Below are positions 1 through 11,090 of a stretch of DNA of 64,000 bases, one piece after another. The notes under the pieces were generated by a model. The model was not told the DNA's origin. It did not search any database and saw only the letters and a list, made by a program, of their open reading frames with translations. Within the stretch, counting starts at the first letter, position 1; the number at the start of each line of letters is the position of its first letter. The DNA lies in NCBI GenBank assembly GCA_031772625.1, contig CM062815.1, forward strand, positions 115,824,989 through 115,888,988, written 5' to 3'. This DNA comes from Pinus tabuliformis (lineage: Eukaryota; Streptophyta; Pinopsida; Pinales; Pinaceae). Position numbers and translations under genes: made by a program.

Positions 1-805
1 TTTCTTGTTTTTTTGTTGTGCAGCCATCTCTATTTGGATGAATTTCTTCTTTCTTCAGTTGAAATGTTTGGGCAAATTTGTACCCCACAGAACCCTTTTT
101 TTCATCACTGTCCAGCACCCCACAAAGATGCCTCCTCAGACGGGTATATGAACCCGTATATGGTTTTCCTCCATGAACCATGAGGGCACACAAATTTGTA
201 AGATCCACCACCCTTTCCCCATCAAGTTTGGTCACATAGTTCCACAAGGGATTTGATGTACCTTTCCCATCTTGTGCTTCAGTGTCCCCTTCAAGTTCAT
301 CCCCTTCCTCTTCCCTCTATTCCTCACCTTTGCCATCATTAAAACCAAGAGTGGAATGATACATAGAAGCCAAAAGAACACCATCTTGGAATATGGATAT
401 AGGTGGTGGAAAACCTGTAAATAAGGAGCAAGTAGAAACAATGGGAAAGAGTAGGAGAGGGAGGAGAAAAATACAATTTTTTTTTCAAAAACAAGGTTGT
501 TTGGGGTTTGAACTTACCTCTTTAGCTCTTGTAGATGAAGTCCTCCAAGCTCTTGCTCCAGCTCCTCCTTCTCCTAGCTCCTCCTTCTTCACTCCTCCAA
601 GCTCTCCTCTCTTCTCCTCTCCTTTCCTCTCTTCTCTTCTCCTCTCTCTCTTCTCTTCTCCAACTCTCATAAACTCAAAGTGAGAAAATGAGAAGAGAAT
701 GGGGGCTTTATTCTTTTCTAAACTCACCCTAAACTCACCCTAACCCACCCCCTCATGCTAAGTTAAGTTAACTTTTAAAAGAAATTAAAAAAAATTTAAG
801 TTAAT
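1..805. other. AT-rich intergenic or decayed repeat, no gene
   Basis: I see no supportable gene here. The segment is AT-rich and has a strong pyrimidine tract (CTCCT/CTTCT runs, about 560-660) that creates low-complexity frames on both strands. A short inverted pair of GGGTATATG/CCCGTATAT lies near 139-161. It could be a decayed LTR, but I could not identify its ends. Confidence 0.4.
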
Positions 806-1077
806 TTTTGCTGCCCGCGGGTTGCGTCCGGGTTGCGTCGGGTTGCGTCCGGGTTGCGTGCACTTCCGGGCGGGTTGCGTGGCGCAACCGGATGCCGAAT
901 CACCCTCCGAAGCGTGGATCTGGGGCAACGCCACCTAAAAACCAGGAATCGTTTTTAAAAAACGGAATCGCGCAACCTAAAATTTGGAATCGCGCTTCGC
1001 CTGGAGATTCGGAACGATTCTGTACGGGTCGCGATTCCGGCTTAGGATCCGGGGGGGGGCGATTCCTGCAACTATGC
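806..1077. mobile_element. hAT-like MITE terminal fragment (right end)
   Basis: A GC-rich block made of short repeats: GGGTTGCGTCC units at 819-880, then GGAATCG/CGATTCC units on both strands at 947-1067. It ends in CGATTCCTGCAACTATG, which matches the pattern TGCAAC-N-NNG that closes the better defined elements ending at 20361 and 56224. The matching left terminus is not visible. The fragment directly abuts gag sequence of the Copia element that starts at 1078, so it may mark an insertion followed by deletion. This is an inference from end similarity. Confidence 0.4.
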
Positions 1078-4000
1078 GTGAGACCCTTCCCACATGGGAG
1101 AGGTTTTGGGATGATTGCATTCAGGCAGAGATCAGAAAGGACAGCTTGGGGAAGCCAAGCCAATTGAGCAGGATGAGGACGTAGCACTGGTGGCAGGAGG
1201 CAAGAAAGGCAAAGGGAAGAAGCAGGCTTCCACAAGCGGTGGTGGAGGCAAAGGCAAAGGTAAAGGTAAACAGGGGAACACACAGAAGGACTATTCCAAG
1301 GTGAAGTGTTGGAATTGTCAAAAGATGGGACACTATGCAGTTGTGTGTCCAGAGAAGAAGAAGAAGGGGAAGAACCAGACGTGGCAGCTTCAGCAGAGAT
1401 TGAGGACTTTGCTGGTCGTTTTGACCGAGAGTTTGCGTTCACTACGTGTGAGTCCTCCAGTGCAGGATCACCTGCCACACAGGTTCAGAGGGAGCATGCT
1501 TTTCCCTCGATTAGCGGAGCATCTTCAGGTATCTGGTATGTGGACAGTGGGGCTTCACGTCATATGACAGAGTCCGTGAGTACTTCTCAGAGCTTTCAGA
1601 GAGTGGCACTGATATCGAGGTAGTACTCGGTGATGACAGAGTTGTTAGAGCAGTCGGGGTGGGGACAGTGACATTTCAGAGGGAGTCCAAACCTCCCTTG
1701 AAGGTGTCAGAGGTTCTTTATGTGCCAGGGATGAGGAAGAACCTCATATCCGTCTCAGCTTTGGAGGACAGAGGATATGAGGTACTGTTCAGGGAGGACA
1801 GGTGTTGATGTATCCCAGGGGCACTCCAGCTGATTCAGCTAGAGTGATAGGTGTACGCCATGCAAAGGTGTACAAGTTTGCATTTCAGCCCCTTTTGGCA
1901 TTGAGCAGTAGTACCGACAGCAGAGCTAGCAATTCTGAGCTGTGTGAGATTTGGCACCGCAGGATGGGACATATGTATCATGGAGCCTTGAGGACATTGC
2001 GGGAGATCACTACAGGTGTGCCAGATTTCAGTACTGATCACTTTGATACTTGCAGAGGTTGTGCGATGGGCAAGTTTGCCAAATCCCCTTTTCCCAGCAA
2101 TGACAGCAGAGCGACGGGGATACTTGATTTGATTCATTCCGATGTGAGCGGTCGGATGTCTCATGTTTCCTTGAGTGGATATGAGTACTATGTTTTATTC
2201 ATTGATGATCACTCTAGGAGGACCTGGATTTATTTTTTGAAGACCAAGAGTGAGGTCTTCAAGCGGTTTCACGAGTTCAGAGCTCTTGTGGAGACTCAGA
2301 CATGTCGAAAGATCAAGTCCTTGAGGTCCGACAATGGAGGAGAGTACACCCTTGGAGAGTTTGTTGACTATTGTGCGGAGGTAGGCATTAGGAGGGAGTT
2401 CACTGTTCCTTACAACCCCCAGCAGAACGGGGTTGCAGAGAGGAAGAACAGATCCATCATAGGGGCTGCAAAAGCCATGTTACATGATCAGGGGTTGCCA
2501 TTGTTCTTGTGGGCAGAGGCCTGCAACACAGCTGTTTACTTGCAGAACAGGAGTCTGCATCGTGCCTTGGGGCACATGACTCCGGAGGAGGCTTTCTCTG
2601 GGAAGAAGCCTGATATTGGTCATCTTCATATCTTTGGATGCATTACATACTCCTATATACCCAAGGAGAAGAGGACCAAACTAGAGCCCACCGCAGAGAA
2701 GGGTATCTTTGTGGGCTACAGTGAGACCTCAAAGGCCTTTCGGATTTACATTCCTGCACAGAGGAGAGTTGTTGTCAGACGGGATGTGAAGTTCGAGGAG
2801 GACAGGGCCTTTAGGAGGTCACGGGAGTTAGAGTATCTGGATCAGCCAGACCCTCAGCAGCAGTTGAGTCAGTCGCAGGGATCCAGTGGGCAGGGATCAG
2901 AAGGATCAAGAGGTACATCTATGAGGATGTCAGGTCTGTCAGTGAGCAGTGGCTCATCGAGCCAGAGGGGTGGTGCTCTGGGCAGCATGTAGAGCAGTTC
3001 ACTAGCGAGTCCACTGATGGACAGTTCACACGGTACCTCAACTTCTACAGGTTCAGGTGCAGGCAGGAGGACAGCAGACAGACAGTCAGGAGTTCAGGCT
3101 ACTGATGGTGATGAGGAGGAGGAGTTTCATTCTCCTATGGGAGAAGCATGCTCAGGGAAGAGGAAGCCCAAGTGGCTTCAGGACACCTTGAGAGATGCCA
3201 CATCTGTTGCTGAGCCGAAGAGGCCGGTCAGAGAGAGTAGACCACCTGAGAGGTTTTGTAGTTATATGGCGATGGTTACCAGCATCCTTGACTCTGAGCC
3301 TTCTAGCTATGAGGAGGCAGCTAGCCAGCAGGTCTGGAGAGAGGCCATGCAGGAGGAGTATTCTTCTATCATGAAGAATGATGTTTGGGAGGTGGTGCCA
3401 AGGCCTGAAGGCAAATCCATGGTTACTTCCAGATGGCTTTACAAGGTAAAGCATGCTGCAGATGGCAGCATTGAGAAATTCAAAGCGAGGTTTGTGGCTA
3501 GAGGGTTCTCCCAGGTAGAGGGAGTTGATTATGAGGAGACCTTCGCTCCCGTGGCTCGATATACTTCGATCCGCTCCATTATATCGATAGCAGCAGAGAT
3601 GGGTTGGAAGATCCACCAGATGGATGTGAAGACCGCATTTCTCAATGGCTTCATACAGGAGGAGGTGTACATTGAGCAGCCACAGGGCTTTGAGGTGCAT
3701 GGGAAGGAGTCCCATGTGTGCAGATTGAAGAAGGCCCTTTATGGCCTGAAGCAAGCTCCCAGAGCTTGGTACTCCAAGATAGATGCATACTTGCAGGGGA
3801 TGGGTTTCACAAAGAGTGAGGCAGATCCGAACCTTTACTTTATTGTGATTGGTGAGGAGCCTCTCATTCTGGTGCTGTATGCGGATGACTTGATCATTAC
3901 AGGTGCAGAGAGACTCATAGAGCACTGCAAGAGAGATCTTGCGGCGGAGTTTGAGATGAAGGACATCGGCTTGATGCATTACTTTTTGGGTTTGGAGGTG

Positions 4001-4843
4001 TGGCAGGAGGAGGGGCATTTCTTCCTGGGGCAGGGGAAGTATATTGTGGACATCCTTAGCAGATTCCACATGGAGGATTGTAGACCCATGTCGACACCGA
4101 TGATCACCAACTGGAAGAAGCTTCATGCTTCGGATTCCGAGTTGGTGGATCCCACATTGTACAGGCAGCTGATTGGTTCCTTGATGTATTTGGTCAACAC
4201 TAGACCAGATATCTGTTATGCAGTCAACACGATGAGTCAGTTTATGTGTGAGCCTAAGAAGGTTCACTGGGTGGCTGCAAAACACATTTTGCGGTACTTG
4301 CAAGGGACAATGGATTATGGTCTGGACTACAGGCAGGGAGATGGAGTGAGATTGGCAGGATACACTGATTCTGATTGGGCAGGTTGTGCTTCTGATAGGA
4401 AGAGCACTTCAGGGTGTTGTTTTGGGTTGGGTTCAGCAGTAGTGTCATGGTTCAGCCGGAAGCAGCAGTCAGTAGCACTGAGTTCAGCGGAAGCAGAGTA
4501 TATGGCAGCCAGTCTAGCTAGTTGTGAGGCTATCTGGCTTCGCAAGATGTTGTTTGGCTTATTTGGTCAGTCGTTGAGACCTTCAGTGATTTACTGTGAT
4601 AATCAGAGTTGCATTAAACTCACGGAGAATCCAGTATTTCATGACGGGTCAAAGCATATCGGGATCAGATATCATTTCATCAGAGACTATGTTCAGAAGG
4701 GAGCTATGAAGCTTGAGTATATTTCCACTGATGAGCAGGTTGCAGATATTCTTACCAAAGCCTTACCACGGGGCAAGCATGTCTACTTCAGAGACAAGAT
4801 GGGTGTGGTGAGGAACACCTTCCTCGGTAAGAGGGAGTGTTGA
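1078..4843 (+). pseudogene. Copia family A gag-pol, broken
   Basis: Remnant polyprotein of a Copia retrotransposon. A CCHC zinc knuckle (CWNCQKMGHYAVVC, 1307-1348) follows a Lys/Gly-rich basic stretch. The protease motif DSGAS starts at 1543. Integrase shows the D-D-E residues at 2141, 2330 and 2438 (35 residues between the last two). Reverse transcriptase reads YADD at 3878-3889 where YVDD is usual, which would be expected to weaken it. RNase H motifs (TDSDWAGC, SSAEAEY, CDNQS) end the protein. Compared with the copy at 23272-27552 there are single-base deletions near 1378, 1570 and 1795 and a CAG-to-TAG stop at 2990. The longest open stretches are 1802-2992 and 3017-4843. The stop codon at 4841 lies inside the 3' LTR. 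Confidence 0.9.
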
Positions 4844-5877
4844 AATTTGGTACCGGAGAACAGGTGGTTCCCTAAGGCTTTGATCTTTGGCCTAGGGAAA
4901 AGTGTCCAAAAGAATTTAATTTTTCTCCTAAAGTAACTTTATAATTTTATAAAGTTAAATCTAATTTAAAAGTGACTTTAAGTGATAAAGTTACTAAGTC
5001 TAATTTTAAAGTAACTTTTATAAAGTAAATGAAAAATTAGAAAGGAAAAGTGACTTTGGAAATAAATGACTAAGTGGGTCTTTATTAAAGTGGGGTGAAT
5101 TAAAAAATAGAAAGTGAGATTTAAATGAGCATTTAATCTCAGCCATTGATCTAAATCTATTTCAGCCATTGGATTTAGAGATCACCCAAAAGTCACTTGG
5201 ATCACCCAAAAGTCACTTGGAGTTATATTAAAGGAGGAAAAGGTCATTCATTCTTTCATGAGCAGATTGGGAGAAGGAGAGCAAGAGAGCAAGAGAGATT
5301 TCTGAGCAAGGAGGAGAAGGAGATAGCATCTTGGCACACATTCCAAGGCAGCAGTTGAGCAGATTTGTACAGCTGATTCAGCACATAGTGAAAGGCAGAT
5401 TTTTGCACAAAAATCAAGGAGCAGTTTGCTGATTTTTCTGCACACAAAACGGAGGCCGTACAGCATTTATTGTTGTCCTGTTTGCTGTAATTTCCAGATT
5501 GTTGTGAGGCACGGGAAAGGAGATAAGTTGTAAATTTGCTTGCTGATTTTTTGCTGAATAATTCTCACTGTAAAAAGGCAATTTTCAGAAATAAAGAAGA
5601 GCTCTCAAACTAGTTTTCCCCAAGAGTTGTAGGGGGTTTTTCCAGGGTCACGTTGACCAAAAATATCAGTGTTTTAATGTGTTTTAATGGCTGTTTTTTA
5701 TTGTTGATTTTTAATTCTGCAATTTCCAGCATTCTGAAAAATTTCCAGAATTTGTGTTTTCAGCAATATTTATTTTTTTCAGTCTGTTAAATGTATGGTT
5801 ATGGGAATGGGCATTTAACTACATGGGAGAAATAAGGAGAAACTGAAAACCGGGGTGGGAAAACAGAAATTTCTACA
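4838..5877 (+). repeat. Family A 3' LTR (1040 bp)
   Basis: Begins TGTTGAAATTTGG and ends TTTCTACA, so it keeps TG...CA ends. It is preceded by the purine-rich tract AAGAGGGAG. A TATA-like TTATATTAAAGG lies near 5222 and an AATAAA signal near 5590. It is homologous to 21971-23109, 27547-28659 and 42304-43501, but has few of the TCCGTACAG repeats seen in those at 21971 and 27547. Confidence 0.9.
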
Positions 5878-6427
5878 TTCTCCCTTCATTGAATTTGTCA
5901 TATTGCTATCTTCTACTCCTTGTGACCTTCCTTGAAAACCTTTTTCTTATATCTCTCCTTTCAATAGATCTTCAATCTACCTTTTTCTTTCTTCTTCACC
6001 TTATCTTTGATACCATGTTAGAAAATCAGAAAGGCAGAAAGATTTTCTTATGTTGATAATTACTTGTGATATCTTTGTGTTCTTATTAACTATCTTAAGT
6101 TCTTCTTTTAACTTTGTTTCATCAAGCAATTATCAAAAGCAAAACATGAACATCAAGACACCAGATGTAGGGACTCTACCAGGGCCAAAACCCCTCTATA
6201 GGGAAAAAACTAGTCAAACTCTTCTACTAGCAAATTCAAGTTGAGATAGACCAAGACCTTAGACCAAGAGACCTCCCTCCTCCACCAAGTCAATCTTCCA
6301 GTTCGATTTAGCAAATTTCAGTAGTCTCTTCTTGTCCAACAGCTTTAGCCCAGCAATAACCCAGAATTTCAGCCCCCAGCGAATCCAGAATTTCAGCCCA
6401 GCTATATTACTACGACTCCAACACTTC
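5878..6427 (-). mobile_element. Remnant of a minus-strand LTR element (leader and LTR edge)
   Basis: TTTGATACCA at 6006-6015 is the complement of an initiator-tRNA primer site and is followed at 6016 by TGTTAGAAAATC, the edge of an LTR read on the minus strand. The LTR is cut at 6427 by the Gypsy-type LTR beginning at 6428. A minus-strand TATATAG box at about 13430-13445 may be its displaced continuation. No coding region is recognisable. Confidence 0.45.
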
Positions 6428-8258
6428 TGTAATATTCCAAACTAGGAAAAATAGTGTTATGCAAGGCAAATAATAAAAACAACACCATAAAATTGAAACA
6501 TTCAATGCACACCCATAAAAAGCCCAGGAATAACCAACAACTGAGCCATTTTATTATAATCTGGGAGAAAAGTACAATAATGTGGAAGTAGTGCACTTGG
6601 GCTTGCCTCAATGGCAAGCGTGATCAAACCCATGTGGTAATATGTCAAGCCCAGATGGCACAAATAACTGTTGCAATGATGCCCTGCGCTGCCCTTGTGA
6701 AACTGTGATGTCTATTGCAAAGATGTTGCTGGAAACCCCACCTCCGATGCTCAGAAAATTACAGGAAATTAACCCCGACCTCTCCACCAAATACCCAGAA
6801 TAACCCATGAAGGAATTGGCCAAATGTTGACCTCGAAATTTTGGCCCAAGTTCCCCTTCACTCCTCTAGTTGTTGGCTCAGTGGGGACCCATGTTGGACA
6901 CCTTAGATTTGCCCGGAAAATTCTATAAATTTAGGAGTGTGATCCTTGCCCAAAACACAGAAAAAACCCAGAAAGGGTTTCCCTTGGTTCCAACCTTCAA
7001 AAATTGACCCTTCACAACTTGGCCCTCCTCCAATTTCGAATTTTGTTGCTGTGACTGATCCTGTCAATCTCTACTCTCCCAACTCCAACAATCCTCCTCA
7101 AATGGCCCTCCAAATGATCTCCCAACCTCCTAGCTCCAAACTGCCCTGAATGGTGCTGCCGCAAAGAGTCTCACTCCAATGATTGCACAATCAAGGAGGA
7201 GATGACGCAATCCTGCATGTGATGAAATGAGAGTTGCATGTAGGATGGCCCTGTTGTCTGTAGTTGCCCTCTATACTCTTGAAAATGATGAAGGATGCTC
7301 TTGTCTCCCCAACTTCCCGGAGTACCTCACGTTGTGACTACGTAATCCCTGTGTTGTTGTTACTCCCCTTGCTATTGGTACTCGACTTACAGCAGTTGTA
7401 ACTCGTCTCCCTACTACTGCTACGAACTCAAATGAAGAAGAACTCCCTTCTAGGGCTGGCACTCAAAGTCCACAGAAGCGAGGGTTGAGATCTCCGCTCG
7501 GAGACACTTGTGTGCTAAACAACACAGTAACCCAGCTAAGCAACTCAAGCACCTAAGATTGAGTTCAATATGTCAAAATATACCAAATGAGGCTGAGCCT
7601 CCTCTATTTATAATTTGTGGGCCTCTTTTCCCATGTAGGCCCCCTCCAACTAGCAATTCAACTTTTCCTCCTTAGTCATTCGAACTTCCCTCTAAGATGG
7701 TGCGTATTTCCCTGTGTTGTTGTTACTCCCCTTGCTACTCGTACTCGACTTACAGCAGTTGTAACTCGTCTCCCTATTACTGCTACAAACTCAGATGAAG
7801 AAGAACTCCCTTCTAGGGCTGGCACTCAAAGTCCACAAAAGCAAGGGTTGAGATCTCTGCTCGGAGACACTTGTGTGCTAAACAACACAGTAACCCGGCT
7901 AATCAACTAAGATTGAGTTCAATATGTCAAAAGATACCAAATGAGGCTAAGCCTCCTCTATTTATAATTTGTGGGCCTCTTTTCCCTTGTAGGCCCCCTC
8001 AACCTAGCAATTCAACTTTCCCTCCTTAGTCATTCGACCTTCCCTCTAAGATGGTGCGTATTTCCTCATGTGGGTGGCCCCTCCCAATCCTGACTACTTG
8101 TACAACTCTCACAGTCCCCTCCCAATCCTGCCACTCCACCCCCTGCTATTTGACTCTTCAGAGATGCCTTGGACAGTTTGGTTGTCTCTCTTTCCTTCCA
8201 ATGATTTGAGGGCTCTTCGAATGATTTTTGGATTTGTATTTGAGCAAGTCCCTACCTC
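6428..8258 (-). repeat. Gypsy family F LTR, solo or remnant, minus orientation
   Basis: Homologous to the LTR at 58333-59618. Both begin on the plus strand with TGTAAT(A/G)TTCCAAAC and share GGCTTGCCTCAATGGCAAGC, the CTCCCTTCTAGGG-type block and the ATGTGGGTGGCCC block in the same order. It is longer than its partner because of a 0.36-kb internal tandem duplication (7346-8064), and because the family D element is inserted at its right end. The right edge is not resolved. ACTTC flanks the left end (6423-6427) and recurs at 13425-13429, a possible TSD, but no CA terminus is visible there. Confidence 0.6.
7346..8064 (-). repeat. Tandem duplication of the LTR promoter block (period 363 bp)
   Basis: Two near-identical units (7346-7708 and 7709-8064) share ACTCGACTTACAGCAG, the GAACTCCCTTCTAGGG block and a minus-strand TATA box (TTATAAATAGAGGAGG, near 7614 and 7967). 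The copies differ by scattered substitutions and a short gap. The LTR at 58333-59618 has a single copy of this block, so the duplication is particular to this insertion or its subfamily. Confidence 0.85.
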
Positions 8259-8263
8259 ATGTC

Positions 8264-10444
8264 TATTGAATTTCCACGACCTTGGGTCTAGGTTAGAATC
8301 TTAAAATCTCTGACGCTACCAAACCAAGAATCTCAACAATACTACTTTGCACAATCGAATATAAACAGCAGTAAATCACACATGCACAGAATATAGACAA
8401 CTTTTTACATTTTTCAACCCAACTTCGTTATATTAAACAACGTATAATACAACAGTCTAGGGCTCCAATTCCAGGGATAATGGCCAAAATACATCCACTA
8501 GTACAAGATACAAACTACGGCTTGGTGTTAGTCCATCAACAACCAATCTACCCTCAACAAGATACTCTGACCATCTAGCTGATGTAGAACTCTCAGTTGC
8601 CTTGGCGTACCCTGTACCTGCCCGGTCCTTCGGCCCCTAATTTGCAGCTCCTGCCTCTATCAATGCTCCAAATCCATCTAGACACTGAATCTTGACTATC
8701 CAATTTGCTCACTAGTTGATCATTCATCCATCAACACATCAAGACTCCTGTCAAGTTGTTCACAGCTCCACTTGTGAACAACTCTCGATCTGCCCACTGC
8801 TGCTCCTCGGCTACTCAAGGACTTCCGCCCACTATGGTCTTCTTGCACTACTCCGATGAAGACCAACATAGGGCATGGAAGGTTTCCACCTATCACTACA
8901 AGATGTCCATCTCCCACAATGAACACGGGCTAGGAGGACTGCCCATCTTCTGTTGTAGATGTCCTTCTCCACACACAAGTCTCAGGCTCCACAAACTGCT
9001 CCTGGTTGATCAGACCCTTGAGCTCAACAACTGCCTCTCTCGCAACTACCTTTGTCCATCAAGGTGTTGCTCACCGGGCTCCAACTTGGACACTATCACG
9101 TTGTCCTCCAGCAAACCATAAGTGCCCAATCACATCCACACTTGGTCTTCTCTCACGCTGCCCTCCAACAGTCCATGAGAGACCAAGTCCGCAAGGTAGC
9201 ATCTGCACCTAGTTAGGGCATCCCACACCTAGGAGAACCTTACACACGGCTGCCCACAAACTCCACCAATCTGCCATTTGCTCGGCAATAGAGGAGCTAT
9301 TGCACAAATCAGGGCACATCAATATGTCCTTCACCTAGGACACCATCCACCATGCGATCTGCTCCTAGTTGGAGTTACTTCATGCCCAAGGAAACTCCAA
9401 CAAATGGCTCCCACGGGCTGCAAACTAACCAATCCAATACTGGTCACAAATTGTGACTCAACACAAGGCAAAACTGGAGAAATAACATACCTTTCATCTC
9501 TTCTTCATGGACTAAAGTCTGGTCACTAGTAGGGCAACCTTGCAACCCACAACAACCTACCATTTGTGATCAAAACCTCCACCAAACACTGCGGCCTCCT
9601 CAAATCTACAAGCCCCTGCCACTTTTTGTCTTGATAGGCACCTACATCACCCAAATTAGGCTTGTTTAGCCCTCCAAATATCCTCCATAGGTCTGCGGCC
9701 TAGTCTCCACAGGTTTGTGATCTCCTCAGCCTATTCTAACATGAGAACCCACATCAACTAGCCCAGAACAGATTCCCTTGAGTGCGGTTGTCCCTCCTTG
9801 AGAGGCTGAGGTGGTTTGCTATTGTCCTAGCCTCTAAACAAGCCTCGGTCTTCCTTCAAGTATTGTGGTTTCCCTAGATCTCCACCTACTGGTCTACGAT
9901 AGCCTAGATTTGGGAATGTCCACCCTCAATCGAACCTTCACACCTTGCCTTACTCGGCCTTCTTGTGGCATGAGATAGCCCTCCACGCAGTCAAAGAGGC
10001 ACCCAAGCCAGCGCTAAGCCCTCACATTGTTCTATCCTCTTCTCCTGCGACAAAACAAAGGTATCTCCCTCTTCACTGAGTTGTTGTCCCTCCTCCTTTA
10101 TGCTACCTTAATGTTGCACTCTTCGGATGTGAAATAACCTCACATATCACCCTTTATTTATATCCAAAAGAGGGGCTCCTTCCAAGGTCACTCTAGGTTT
10201 GTCCTGCTGTCAAGGAGACTTACTCGAAATTGGATGATTCTCATTGCGTTAGAATCATCTCACCGAAAGCTATCATCCTCATCCATCACATGTCGAAAAC
10301 TCATCACAATTTTGGCCCAAACATCTCTGGGTGCAAAGCCCCAGGCTTGGGTTCTAAGCCCACAAGCCTACTTGTGGCGCTTTGACCTTCAACCCTCAAA
10401 CACTAGGGCTTGGAGTACCCCCCTAAGCTACACAAAAATCAACA
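8264..10444 (-). repeat. Family D 3' LTR (left, 2181 bp)
   Basis: Begins TATTGAATTTCCACGACC and ends AAAATCAACA on the plus strand. A minus-strand TATA box (TATAAATAAAGG) is at about 10152-10163. It lacks two stretches present in the partner LTR (around 12780 and 13095-13180), which explains most of the length difference. Frames such as 8756-9121 are open but have no recognisable product. Confidence 0.9.
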
Positions 10445-11090
10445 CTCCCTCTTAGCGAGGGAAGTACTTCCAAGACTAGGAAGTAACCATCATCATTCGG
10501 CGACGACACTAACCCATCTAGCATACATCTCTGCAGCATACCCTATAGAATGAATCTAGCAATCTCAGTAGTGCCTCTATCTCATCACCTCTGAACCTGA
10601 AGATCCTAAGCCTCCATAGGGTTGCTCCCTCTGAGCCTACACGATCTCCACTGGCTCAATCTTGCAAGCACTCATCCTCTTAGATGAAATACCAATCGTA
10701 CAAATCCAACTAATCTCGGATATGCAACATCACAATTCGATGAAGACTCTAGCCTACCAACATGTGGTCCATCACATGAAGCCATCTCGAACAACCTGAT
10801 CTCGTCCATGCCAAAGAAACCCTCAAGATGTCCCAACCATCCATGACAAATCAACGGAAGTCACTGATCAACAATCTGCCCTACAACAAACTATTGTTCT
10901 CCAGGCTCACCACCAATCCACCATAAATCCCAACCCATCTCGCCATGTAACATGTCAAGGCCACATCTCCATGTCCTCAGTTGAACCCTCTGCTCCATGA
11001 TCTAGACACCCACAACTTCCTTTGAGGTGCTTCACTGTGCACACTTTGATTCACAGTAACTCAAAGTAGCTCAGATATGCTCTGATACCA
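10445..11090 (-). other. Family D interior, no coding capacity
   Basis: 646 bp between the LTRs. It contains only the polypurine tract complement at its left edge and the initiator-tRNA primer site complement at its right edge. No gag zinc knuckle, protease, integrase or reverse transcriptase motif is present in any frame. Whatever allows packaging and reverse transcription is confined to this stretch and the LTRs. Confidence 0.8.

Larger units (their letters stand above)
1078..5877 (+). mobile_element. Copia family A retrotransposon, 5'-truncated
   Basis: A Ty1/Copia element that has lost its 5' LTR, primer site and the first half of gag. It keeps the rest of gag-pol (to 4843) and its 3' LTR (4838-5877). 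It is closely similar base for base to the complete family-A element at 21971-28659 from the gag sequence CGTGAGACCC onward. Domain order is zinc knuckle, protease, integrase, reverse transcriptase, RNase H, which defines Copia. Several frameshifts and a nonsense codon make it incapable of coding. No target-site duplication can be expected because the left end is missing. Confidence 0.9.

Noticed and set aside
393..683. 96-codon frame with Pro/Ser/Leu-rich tail
   Set aside because: Driven by the CTCCT/CTTCT pyrimidine tract; no domain and low complexity.
900..1478. 192-codon minus-strand frame
   Set aside because: Runs antisense across the MITE fragment and the Copia zinc-knuckle region; no protein similarity recognised.
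3152..4303. 383-codon minus-strand frame
   Set aside because: Antisense shadow of Copia RT-RNase H; the same shadow appears at 25861-26994 and 40526-41254 with no independent motif.
8756..9121. 121-codon frame repeated in the second LTR
   Set aside because: It is inside the family D LTR; the counterpart at 11547-11960 is split by stops, so there is no sign of coding constraint.
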